Origin: Diadema setosum
Lineage: Eukaryota; Echinodermata; Echinoidea; Diadematoida; Diadematidae
NCBI GenBank assembly: GCA_033980235.1
Contig: CM067070.1
Location: 31,199,094 to 31,263,093, forward strand
Direction: 5' to 3'
Length of the DNA: 64,000 bases
Below are positions 54,301 to 64,000 of the stretch, in pieces. Positions within the stretch are counted from its first letter, which is position 1, and each line of letters starts with the position of its first letter. The position numbers were made by a program, and so were the translations under genes. The notes under the pieces are model-generated. The model saw nothing but the letters and a program-made list of their open reading frames with translations, was not told the DNA's origin and ran no database searches.

Positions 54301-55919
54301 ACAGCATGGAGTTCACTCATTTGCCCAAGTAAAAGTGCGTGAATTAATAGAAAGACAAGCGTTTGGAAAGGTCCCCTCACTGTCATTTCTTCAATCCTCT
54401 ATTGATCAAACTTTTGTAATCTGTTCTCATAGACTGAAAAAGGAAAAGGAGCAGGAGCGACTGGAAGTGGAACGAAGAGCTCAACTCATGACCGAACCAA
54501 CTCACATCATTGGAGAGTCTGAAGCCCAGGCTAGGGATAGGGAGAATGCCGAAGCTGAGGAGATCAAGAAAATTCAGAGGCAGCTTCAGCAGAAGAACAA
54601 AGAAACAAAAAGGTATTTTATTTCACATTAATTATTGTTTGTACATGTAGCCATAATGAAAGATGAAATAAACAAGCAGATATTTAGGAGTGCTGTTGAC
54701 TAAGATGACTGATTGTGTGTGTGCAATCAAGTGAGAGATTCTAAATGCAGACAAACGTCTAACAGAAGAAATTACCTCAGTTGTCCATTAGTATGTTGGC
54801 CATATGCATAGAGCAAACAGTGCCCTCTTGTGGTAAGATGTGTACATTCATTTGACGTCCCATCATTGATAACTTAATCTGTGCATTGTCATCACTGCTT
54901 TGAGTCTGTTGCCCTCTATGTCCCGCTTGTCAGGTTCATCCGTGCCCTGCGAGCCTTGATGAGGGAACGCATCACCTTGCTTGGGGTCACCCCGCCCCCT
55001 CTCTGCGCCTGTGGGCCCACCGTGTGGGACGCCAACCCTGACACGTGTGCCAATAACTGTGTCTTTTACAAGAGCCCTAAAGGTAAATTTGGTTCAGGCA
55101 TAGGAACAGAATACAGTATACGCCAAATATTTCGCGAGGTTTTTATTTTTGCGAATTTCGTGAGTCAGGTGCTATTAGCGAAATTAAAGACACACGAAAA
55201 TACTGACTCTGATCCCAATGTGGATGTGACGTACGGATGCACATTTCTCTGTTCATTACAAGACTCCACGATCGCAAATTTAAGCACTCCCGAAATTGTC
55301 GGGAATTCCTGATTCGCGAAAATTTAGACTCGCAAATTATATGGCGTATACAGTAATCATTATGATCATCTGTTACGCATTATCCATTTACAAGGGGAGA
55401 AACAAAGTGGCATTATACATGTACAGGCGGAAAGTGATAGTGCGGCAAACATGATGGTGTGACTGTTATCTGTTGAGAAATAATACATATTTTGAGGGGA
55501 AATTTAAAAGTGTTGTGGAACCTTGTTATTATAAGGTCCAATATAGTGACATACCTGATATAACACGGTAATTTTGTAGGTTTCTTTCTTTATATATTCT
55601 TTTGTTTTTATCTCTGAGATAACAAGATACCTGTTAAAATGAGTAAATTTTATTGGTTTCAAGCAGCTCATTCTAACAGGGTTTCCCTATACAATCAGAG
55701 ACTTGACAATGTGTATATGAACGGGATCCTTCAAACTACTGTATGGTTAAACAAAGATTCATTTATGACTATGCACCGTCTTCTCAGCTCTCTTGGTATT
55801 ATGGAAATCTATTTAAATCAAACTAAGCCTCATTTCTAACTTCTCTCATGATCTTTTCACTAATTTCAGCATATGCAAAAGCCCTGGCGTCAGTCTTATC
55901 TCTCACCGATGCCAACTGA
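48383..55919 (+). CDS. CCDC15: CCDC15: coiled-coil centriolar protein, nine coding exons
   Basis: CCDC15 is a coiled-coil protein reported at the inner scaffold of centrioles. Exons: 48383-48532, 49231-49380, 50675-50956, 51828-51893, 52376-52852, 53655-53758, 54433-54612, 54934-55082, 55870-55919. Phases agree and give 535 residues plus TGA. Landmarks match the vertebrate protein: VPVGAWVE (30-37), a charged coiled coil at 51-100 (HEEERLERLQAEKEAKLARF), RRLYMDIEREQVREKQRK (about 383-402), long heptad-rich helices (405-470), then FIRALRALMRERI and PPLCACG...NPDTCANNCVFY with Cys 494, 496, 508 and 512, a possible metal site. It ends YAKALASVLSLTDAN. It is much shorter than human (~950 aa), lacking the repetitive middle. 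The acceptor at 50674 (CCAAG) could instead be the CAG 12 bases on, in frame. A LINE tail abuts the stop codon. Confidence 0.94.
49012..49183. mobile_element. Small MITE, ~170 bp
   Basis: GGGCCCCATTTCATAAAAG at the left and CTTTTATGAAATGGGTATC at the right. Inside, GCAACTCTTGCTGGAATGGC is inverted as GCCATTCCAGCAAGAGTTGC. In CCDC15 intron 1. Confidence 0.85.
50269..50651. mobile_element. TTAA-flanked fold-back MITE (copy 2 of the 33563 family)
   Basis: TTAA at 50265-50268 and 50652-50655. The body is highly similar in sequence to 33563-33946, in the same orientation. It ends only ~20 bp upstream of the CCDC15 exon 3 acceptor, so it supplies part of the 3' end of that intron. Confidence 0.9.
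53390..53600. repeat. Direct duplication of ~115 bp upstream of a CCDC15 exon
   Basis: TTTGACTCTGAAGCTTGAACTTTTAT...CTCCAACCTCCAAGACTTCTTGA recurs as TTAGACTCTGAAGACTGAACTTTTAT...TCTAACCTCCAAGATTTTTTGA. It ends ~55 bp before the acceptor at 53654. Confidence 0.75.
55112..55355. mobile_element. Intact MITE (TATACGCC ends), 244 bp
   Basis: TACAGTATACGCCAAATATT and TATATGGCGTATACAGTA are the ends, with dense TTCGCGA words inside. It starts 30 bp past the donor of CCDC15 exon 54934-55082. It is the uninterrupted form of the element at 29590-30393. Confidence 0.88.
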
Positions 55920-56325
55920 AGATAAAAGAATAACATCTACCAACGCATCCTCAACCAACTCACAGACATCCGTCATACCAATCTATTGCCGGTAACAACG
56001 TCAAACCGTGGACACCCACAACAGCTTCAATTACCCATTGCAAAAACACTACTCTACCAAAAATAATTCTTTCCTGACTCCATAAGGCTTTCAGAAGCCC
56101 TCATCAAATTATGTACCTCTGCCGACAGTTTCAGGCAGGAGGAACAGAAACTCCAGCTCCGACAGAAGGAGAATGCTGTTTTTTAGCTGCATTTAGTTAC
56201 CATGTATTTATTCTATATGACACTGACACCACACCAGACCCACCAAACAGTGCGAAATACACCAGATGGTGGACTTACTTGGAAGAAGAAGAATCATCAT
56301 CATCATCATCATCATCCTGACTGCT
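55920..56325 (+). mobile_element. LINE 3' end directly after the CCDC15 stop codon
   Basis: The frame from about 55930 reads YQRILNQLTDIRHTNLLPV, SNRGHPQQLQLPIAKTLLYQ, one TAA, then FFPDSIRL, matching the C-terminal end of echinoderm-type LINE ORF2. It ends in GAAGAAGAAGAATCATCATC-type repeats. It begins within ~10 bp of the TGA, so it probably forms the CCDC15 3' UTR. Confidence 0.75.
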
Positions 56326-57009
56326 GATGAGTTAGATGCTGTTTGTAGAACCCTCATTTTGCATCTGTTCACATTAGCCCATTGCTGAAAGGATCTAGGT
56401 CTGCAGGGTTTCAACATTTTGTGGACTGAGAGTGTCTTGGAGGCGAAAGATTATCAAGTTCCATGTAGTCCAATTTATTCATAAATTCATCTGTAGGGCC
56501 GTCTGCGTAGCCGTCCACATTTATTGCGTTGTCTAATCAAGAGTCCTCACTCATACATGCCACAGCATGGTGACATATTACTTGTATTGCATCAGAAATG
56601 AGTACACGTGTAATAACCCTTTCTAGATACACGTAGTTACGAAGGTTTGATGAGATCGCCTTTCGCATGCCCTGATCAGCATGAATGCCAGACAAGTACC
56701 TACTACTCCTTTCACAAATGCATCCCTCAATCATGCGCACAAGAGTAATGTGGAAAATTCAATGAAAATTGCATTCACAAACTCTGAAAGTAATGCATAC
56801 TTTTTTGTTTGAGGTGTTCCCCTAAGAGATTTTTTTATTTTTTTTTTTGAAAGCCTGGAAAAGACGAATACATGGTAAATGTACGTGTCTCTCCAACAAT
56901 ATGCGCAAGAAAAGATGACCTTGTGACCGCACCTTGGAAAAGTTTGCATTCTCAAACTCCAAGTCTGGTTGTGATGCAGATATTCTGCGAGTAATACTGT
57001 GTGCACCAT

Positions 57010-57205
57010 ATATTACACATGGTAAACTTATATGTTTGCAAATTTTGTGAGTCTTGAGCATTTCACGAATTTAACAACACGCAAAAATATAGAATCTGAT
57101 CCCGAAATGAATGCAACGTGTACACATACATTTCTTCCTTCATAACCGTACTCCCCGTTTGCAAAATTTAACCACTTGTGAAATTGTCAGAAAAACCTGA
57201 TTCAT
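57010..57205. mobile_element. Diverged third copy of the TATACGCC MITE
   Basis: Shares GCAAATTTTGTGAGTC, GAATCTGATCCCGAAATGAA, ACACATACATTTCTTC and AATTTAACCACTTGTGAAATT with 55112-55355. Ends are decayed. Confidence 0.6.
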
Positions 57206-57276
57206 GATTCAGACAGTAGCAGCTTCAAAATAGTGGGGATTGCTCTGGTCCTGTTCCAATATTTTACGGATGTTAA

Positions 57277-57818
57277 AGGAAACCAAACCCAAAGAGAAAT
57301 GTGGATTGAGTGAAAGCAGCAACATTAGTAGAGCACATCAGTGAAAGTTTGAGGAAAATCGGACAATCGATGGAAAAGTTATTAATTTTTAAAGTTTTGG
57401 TGTTGTGATGACTGGATAAGGAGATTTCGAGAGTTCATGACGTCATGTGTGGACAACAATATAAAGAGAATTCCACAAAAAATCATTTTTCATGAAAATT
57501 CCATCAACTTGATACATATGTGAAGGGTAGTAATTATTCCCCCTGCTTTCTGAAAGCGGTTTTAATAGTCAAGTGCTCTTTCATTACGCTAGAAAAGTGA
57601 AAGCATGTTGAATTTTCTTTATATTTTCTTTATATTGTTGTCCACACATGATGTCATAAACTCAAGTAGTCTCCTTATCCAGGGATTCCAACAACAAAAC
57701 TTTTAAAATTCATTGCTTTTGCATCAACTGTCCAATTTTCCTCAAAATTTCACTGATGTGTTTTACTAATGTTGCTGCTTTCACTCAATCCACATTTCTC
57801 TCTGGGTTTTGGTTTCCT
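57277..57818. mobile_element. TTAA-flanked palindromic MITE, second copy of the 29760 family
   Basis: TTAA at 57273-57276 and 57819-57822; ends AGGAAACCAAACCC and GGGTTTTGGTTTCCT. The arms carry the same GGATTGAGTGAAAGCAGCAA and its inverse. Confidence 0.88.
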
Positions 57819-58583
57819 TTAATCTATATTAACCGAGTTTATGAAAGGAGTATAAGGGTTTGATATGGCTTTGTTGGGTGTGTAAGGACAGCTGCACTGA
57901 ATGAATGTAATTCTTTAGATAAAGATATGAACCAGTATTCTTGAAGGTAGTTTGACTCTAGTCCATAGTATGCAAATATGAATGCATGAACAGGAAAGAT
58001 GCAAACCAACATCCAATAATGAAAGCATGTTGACACATGCATTGGCAAGGTACAGCTATTATTGCCTATTTTGCACCTGTTTTAGTCCATGGACTACATT
58101 TAATCCATGGATTTGATTTAAACTTATCTAGACTACCAGTACCTTCATGAATTTTAGTTGCTCTGTCTGTACATACATTCTTTGCTGCATACAGCACTAT
58201 TTTCAGTGTGCAATGACTTTGTACAACTTGCCTTTGCTGTTGAAGCAAATGTTTATGCAGATTTTGACTGCATTAGTGGGTGTGGCTCATTACATTCACC
58301 AGCATACATTTCATAATTTTGTACATAAAGTGTACTACTGTCGATGGAGAGTTCCAGGACAACTCCACAGCACATCTGCAGTTGATCTACGCCACCAGGA
58401 ATCTCACCCAAAGTTTGTCCAGTATATGCATTGCAACAATATGTATTTAAAAAAAAAAACAACAACATGAAGCATGAACACATTAATACAGCAAATGTGT
58501 GTAACCTTCATTCATTCATTGTACTTTAGTAGGAACAAGTGAATTGAAAAGACCACTCCTTGTTTAGTACTTGGGGTAAAATA

Positions 58584-59500
58584 CAGTTAAACTCGCCTAA
58601 GTCGACGTCGCATATGTCGAATAATCGCTTAAGTCGATGATTTTAAAAAGTCCCGATTTTTCCCCATTGACTTACGTGTATTAATTCACTCACAAGTCGA
58701 ATTTTGTAAGTCGAATACTCGCCTAAGTTGATGAAATTCCAAGAACACTTTCACGGAAAAACCATTGAATTCACTGTGCCTAAGTCGAATAAGATTTTAT
58801 TGTGTAATAAATCACTGTCATTTATTATTCATTATTCATTACTCAATCATTATTTTGTTTGTCAGATGAGTTTGAGGTAACAAAAAAAAATGATCTAAAA
58901 TCAAAATTCAAAGCGATATGGGATCGTTGAACTCTCTTCGTGTTTTGAGGTCCGCTGGTACAGCCCTGTCAGCTGTCGCGCTACGTATGTACAGCGTTCG
59001 TACAGTACACATGCGTTCATTTACATGTACAGCTTACAGTATTGAGCTTGTAGTGTAGCTTGGCATTTGCAGCGCTGTGCAGTGGAGTGGTATAATGGAT
59101 AAAGCTGCTGAGTTTTCAAAGCGGAAAGTAGGGGGAAAGTTACGGGCACGGGTAAATCAGAATTGCACCTCTACACGCATTTCAAGCCACGGTATGGTAA
59201 ACTGGAATCAATCACTGCTCAAATATCGTTCATATTCACTTCCCCAAGGTTTAAGAAGGGTGTAAAGTAATCGGACCTGTGCCAATACTAATGCACTGTC
59301 CATGCAAAGTTAGCCGCGGCTCTGCCGGGCGACCCGTGCTGCGGCACACCGTTTCAGCTCTCGGCTCCAGAGTAGACAACATACATGTATGTACGTGTGG
59401 TGAAACTGTGATTTTTTTCGACTTACGCACAAGTCGAAAATCGCCTAAGTCGATGTGTTTTGCTCAGTCCCGAGAAGATCGACTTATGCGAGTTTAACTG
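58584..59500. mobile_element. Pogo/Tigger-like element, 917 bp, TA target duplication
   Basis: CAGTTAAACTCGCCTAAGTC at the left and GACTTATGCGAGTTTAACTG at the right, each flanked by TA. CTAAGTCGA-type words cluster at both ends. The interior has no intact transposase; one short frame at 59077-59265 is not recognisable. Pieces of the same family lie near 61202 and 61784-61808. Confidence 0.85.
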
Positions 59501-60146
59501 TATCTGTAAATTTGAGTGCACTAATAAACTGGCCTATGGATGTACATGTATTCAATTTACATTCCATCTTTGGAAGGGACATTGCTATTGTGCTTGTTTC
59601 AAATAATAAAAAAAGAAAGAAAGCATGATTTCAATGCTGTGGACATTTGCTGCAGAGAAATCTGACAGTGCACATTGCCTGTTAAAAGCAAATAGTAGAC
59701 TCCCATTATGATTGTCACAAACTCTGTGGGACAAAGAAATATGTTTGCTGTGTTGACCCTAACTAGGCCGGGCTATTTAGGCCTCCCAGGCCCCCCTCCA
59801 GATCTCGACTGCATGATCGCGACGAAAATTGGCACACACATTGCCTATGACGTAATCTAAAGTACCATGAAGTTAATGTTTTTTTTTAAATTATCATTTA
59901 TGCTAAATTATGCTAATTTATGCATAATGATGCATGAAGTCAGACAATTTGGTATAAATCACTAACTAATGCTCAAAACAGACACATTTTTTGTGTATTC
60001 TTTTTAGTGTCCTCAGCAAATGTAAAAGAAAAAAAATTGTGCAGTCAGAAAAAATTTCTGAAGTATTTTATTGTTTTTGGAATTTCTTATATATTTCTTT
60101 GTTTTTTCGACTTCATGTTTTTCATTGTTTTTTTGATGAAAATTGA

Positions 60147-60640
60147 GTATCTGAATATAAGAACGACCCAAGTCCATGGAAGACCATTTCGAGTAAACTT
60201 AAAAAAAAACTTCATATCTTTTTTATTTGTCCAATAATATTCTATTTAACTGTGATGGGAAGGCAACATTGTATATACAAATTAGAACATTTATTATTAT
60301 GACAATTAACATTTACATTAATTGTGGAGAGGCCATTTTGTGTGATGGACTTGGGTCATTCTTTGATTCATATGGACTTGGGTCGTTCTTTGATTCATAT
60401 ACATGATATTCTGCTATAGAGATGAGAGAAGGATGAGAGAGGGCGCTATAATATGAATGTAAGAATGACCCAAGTCCTTCATTCTTAAGCTTTAACTCAT
60501 TCATTTTAGGCACTTCCGGGGGTAATTAGGATTTATCATTTATACACAAGATGAGTCCATGCATAAAGCTACAATTTCCCATGTCAAACTGAATTTGGCC
60601 AAAAATTGGACTTGGGTCGTTCTTATATTCAGGTCTTCAA
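60147..60640. repeat. Inverted-repeat element with repeated GAACGACCCAAGTCCA
   Basis: CTGAATATAAGAACGACCCA (about 60152) pairs with TGGGTCGTTCTTATATTCAG (about 60615). Further copies are near 60347, 60373 (tandem, 27-bp unit GGACTTGGGTCGTTCTTTGA...) and 60464 (inverted). Confidence 0.8.
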
Positions 60641-60926
60641 TTGTCTTTGACATTGTTCAGAACAAGAAAATGTTATTAATTGATTTTAATCAATAAAACC
60701 CAAAAATAATCATGCTTTTATGAAATTTGCCTGTAAGCACAGTTTACATTGAAATTGTACACAAATTCACGTTTTTGAGCAATTTTTGGTCTTACATGCA
60801 CGTACATATTCATGCGCAACTTCGGAACCGCGCACCTGGGCATCGCAAATTTGGTGTCAAAAGATGCTGGAGACTCGAAAGAAAAAAGTTATGAAACGTT
60901 GTGGCAATAGCTTTTCTTCTGGATGC

Positions 60927-61185
60927 ATATGAAGAGTTTGTTTGCAAAAACCGATAAGTCCATATTTGCCAAATGGAGATATTTGCGATTAAAGGTCAAG
61001 AAAAATAAAGAGAATAATAAGAAAATTTGTGCTTCTTTTGACCATAACTTCAAAAATGTACCTTTATATGTAGTGACCAATATATCATTTAAAAGGTATT
61101 ATTTTGTACTTTATGACAGAGACCGTACTTCAAAATCTTCAAAAATGGACTTATCGGTTTTTGCAAACAAACTCTTCATATATTG
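60927..61185. repeat. TIR element, ~260 bp
   Basis: ATGAAGAGTTTGTTTGCAAA and TTTGCAAACAAACTCTTCAT, with pairing continuing through AACCGATAAGTCCAT. Both strands therefore encode the same short frame near the ends. Confidence 0.85.
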
Positions 61186-61323
61186 TCCTTTGTTTTTCAT
61201 TGCCTAAGTCGAATCTATTTGGACTGAAGAAGTTGCTTCGACTTTTGAAAATTGGACTTATGAAGGATAAAAATCGATAGAATATAAAGAGAAGAAGACT
61301 TGAAAAGACCTTCAACTTAGGCA

Positions 61324-61764
61324 ATAGACCAGTTCGTAATTCCACTTTGCGCATGAGCAGAAAAAGGTCATTTATACCAACAGGCATTTTGGTTTATTAA
61401 TTCACTGAGATAAGCATCTGTGATGTGATGATTGTTCATGAGATCCTTATCTAAATAGTGCTTGACAGCATATCCACCTGACAGCAAACCTGGTATTTGG
61501 CAACATCAAAAGAAAAAGGTTGTTATTGCATTCAATAAGAAACAATGAATTAGATGCCTGCTAAAGTGTCAACTGACGGACTATTCTGGTCACCTGGTCT
61601 AAACTCAAGTTCATAATTTGTTTGAACACGAATTCCATAAATTGTTATGTCGGGTAAGCTTATGCATTATACCGCTTTGAAAACGAGTGAAGTGCCTAAC
61701 CAACTGAGAAAAAAGAAAGGTCATTTGTACCAAGGTGTACATGAGCTAATTACGAACAGGCTTA
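61324..61764. repeat. TIR element, ~440 bp, nested in pogo-like fragments
   Basis: AATAGACCAGTTCGTAATT at the left and AATTACGAACAGGCTTATT at the right. Subterminal AAAAGGTCATTTATACCAA is matched as a direct copy (AAAGGTCATTTGTACCAA) at 61718. Pogo-like words (CTAAGTCGA, GGTCGACTTAAGC) lie on both sides. Confidence 0.6.
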
Positions 61765-62599
61765 TTATTTGACATGTATGTGAGGTCGACTTAAGCAAGA
61801 TTGACTGTAGGGACAATCTAACAGAATAAACAAAATATTCCAGACCTTAAAATCCCATCTTCCTATGTATTAGTCTGCATTTTCAACTACATGTATGTAC
61901 ATGTACCTGTATACCAAAATGACATGTGCTTTCAGTATTAAGAGATTTGACATATACACTTGACAGATGTTTTCTTGTGTTCAAAAAGTCGATGTCTCCT
62001 TGCTAGCAGAACTATGTATGACTATCAAAGTCATATACCTGCGCCTGTAAGAGTCCATTTGCAGTAGCTATGAGTGCAGAATTGAATTGTGTAAACTAAA
62101 TACAATTGTACATGATATGCCCCCAAGTAAGTACACGAACATTGTATGCACAATGGTGTATCAGAACATGAATGTGACCAAGAAAGAATTTAAGCTGTCC
62201 AGGCATTTCAAATAAACCTCCTCCTAGACCTTGGAGCAATATGCTAAGGTAGCATGTCTGTAATCATGTTTTGTTTTGTTTTTGTTTTGTTTTGTTTTGT
62301 TTTTAGTTTAGTTTTTAGTTTTGTGGTTTTTTGGTGTGTGTGTTTTCTAAGTTGATGTTTGTGTGTGTGTTTGCTTGGGGACATACGACTGTGGCATGTA
62401 TCTGTCTGTGCATGTTTGATTGCCTATTTTGTTCTCTTTAACGATTCTATACAACTCAAAATCATCATATTTTATTATGCTTTTATATAATTATTACTGC
62501 AGCAATACGTCATATTTGTCATGAATTCTTAAGGAGAATAAAGTATTTAATTAATGATCAAACTTTAATAATGTTATATAACACTTTATTTTTACCATA

Positions 62600-63540
62600 A
62601 TGTAGTGTAATATCGTATGGGGCAACTGTAGCAAAACTAAATTGAACACAATTTTTATTCTCCAGAAAAAGGCTCTTCGTATATGCACACACTCAAACTT
62701 CTTGGCTCACACTGATCCCATATCTTATCGCCTAAAAACTCTAAAGGCCCATGATATACATCGAAATTTATTACCATTTTTTCATAATGCCTTAGTAACC
62801 AATGACCATATTCACTCATACCCAACCCGTTGTTCCCAAGATTTTCATTTAAGTAATCCAAAGCTTCTACATGTAGTTCTACTTGCTCAAAAGTCGATCA
62901 GACATCACGGTCCAGATACATGGAACACTCTTCCTGAGGAGTTGAAACAGTGTGCCTCCTTGTTTTCATTCAGACTGGAAAGCAAACTTAAAGAAGCACA
63001 TTTTACTACAGTATACTTCAAATACGAACTAAAAACAAATAATTTATATGACTGATGTTGGTCTCCCGATAGCAACATCGCATATCGTTCCCTCTTCCAG
63101 TAAACCATTTCTATTATTCTAAATTCCAGCCTATCTGCCCTTGTGCACTTTCAAGCACTTGCACGTACATTCACCACCATCACACATCAGTTTATTTTCC
63201 CCTGCTATCTTCGCAGCAGAATTTGTACTGTTACGAATCTAGTACGTCCCTACCTTTTCCTCGGGCCGGCCATCTTTTCAAGCTATGCTTACAATGGCGG
63301 CCCTCTTCATAATCGCTTCTTAACTACAATTGTTGTTGTAATCCCCGCTGCATAGACATGCATACAGTATGTTACATCATTAATTTCCTTTTATATTTTT
63401 GTTTATGCAAGTCAAACGGCCCTGTTCTGAATTTACTTAAAGTTTGTATATTTCCCACATGTTCATGATTATATACCTTATGTATATTAATTTGCTGATT
63501 GATTTTATGATTTGCATAAAATAAAGTATCTATTAAACAA
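62600..63540 (+). mobile_element. 5'-truncated LINE 3' end
   Basis: The frame from about 62612 to 63055 reads LQKKALRICTHSNFLAHTDP, HSYPTRCSQDFHLSNPKLL, then SIRHHGPDTWNTLPEELKQC, the typical LINE ORF2 C-terminus. An AT-rich 3' UTR of ~480 bp follows, ending near ATAAAATAAAGTATCTATT. Same family as 21316-22125 (SVRHSGPDVWNALPQ). Confidence 0.85.
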
Positions 63541-64000
63541 ACAATTATAATATACATATCCTTTGTGAATAACTTTCTCTGAAATAAAAAAAAAAGAGTT
63601 TATCCCGCAATTCAAAAAAAAAAATAAATAAATGAATTCCCAGTCCCTGATTAAGTAAGGCCTATATCAATAATTATGATAATATGAAAATTACCAAAAA
63701 AAAAAAAATAGATCTACGTAAACGCACGAGTAATCATCATATACCATAGAGTGCGAATAAAAAGTGACGAGTTTACAGCTGCTATATGGGGAGGGGGAGC
63801 AGTTTTACTCGTTTGAAAATAAGCATGACAATGAGGAACAATTAAACTTATCACATACTGCCGAATGAAAGTGGCACGTTGATTGAAGGCAGGAACTAAT
63901 TAAAGTCTTGACCAAAGACATGCTACATGCTGATGACGAAAGAGCAACAGTTGTAGGGCGACAGAACAGAGAAAGGGATGATGAAACGGACATGTTGATA

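Larger units (their letters stand above)
56330..64000. other. Gene-free interval downstream of CCDC15
   Basis: No exon with coding character or recognisable domain was found on either strand. The stretch holds fold-back and TIR elements, a LINE tail and AT-rich DNA. The last ~200 bp has a weak frame reading DMLHADD, which could be LINE-derived but is too short to call. Confidence 0.6.

Noticed and set aside
63805..63993. LINE reverse-transcriptase fragment at the window end (DMLHADD)
   Set aside because: Too short, with stops on the plus strand and no flanking domain; it cannot be supported from this window.

Overview
The window is animal nuclear DNA: AT-rich, full of short transposons, with compact exons joined by GT-AG introns in consistent reading phase. 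Exon protein sequences and the repeat style (many short TIR elements, echinoderm-like low-copy LINE and SINE pieces) point to a marine invertebrate deuterostome, most likely an echinoderm. That assignment is inference; no rRNA or mitochondrial marker is present.

Three protein-coding genes can be rebuilt exon by exon. (1) An indoleamine 2,3-dioxygenase (IDO) family gene on the + strand, 1619-14256, whose 5' exon(s) lie before the window or are not recognised. Eleven exons give 402 residues with the proximal heme histidine conserved. The usual GTGGT loop is lost and a C-terminal hydrophobic tail anchor is added. (2) TTC12 on the - strand, 19706-47912: 17 coding exons, 708 codons, TPR plus armadillo-like repeats, a dynein-arm assembly factor. 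(3) CCDC15 on the + strand, 48383-55919: nine exons, 535 codons, a centriolar coiled-coil protein. TTC12 and CCDC15 are head to head with 470 bp between start codons, so two cilium/centriole genes probably share a bidirectional promoter. The IDO-like gene and TTC12 converge on a gene-free 5.4 kb stretch.

Introns and intergenic DNA are dominated by mobile elements. These include: a TIR element in an IDO intron carrying six ~158-bp repeats with perfect nuclear-receptor DR1 motifs; several TTAA-flanked (piggyBac-type) palindromic MITE families with two or more copies each; pogo/Tigger-like TA-flanked elements; an element with subterminal repeats in a TTC12 intron; a ~5.5 kb transposon with ~500-bp TIRs and a decayed ORF in TTC12 intron 1; a three-level nested insertion just inside TTC12 exon 1; four 5'-truncated LINE tails; and tRNA-derived SINE pieces. 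The last 7.7 kb (56.3-64 kb) has no host gene I can see, only inverted-repeat elements and a LINE fragment.
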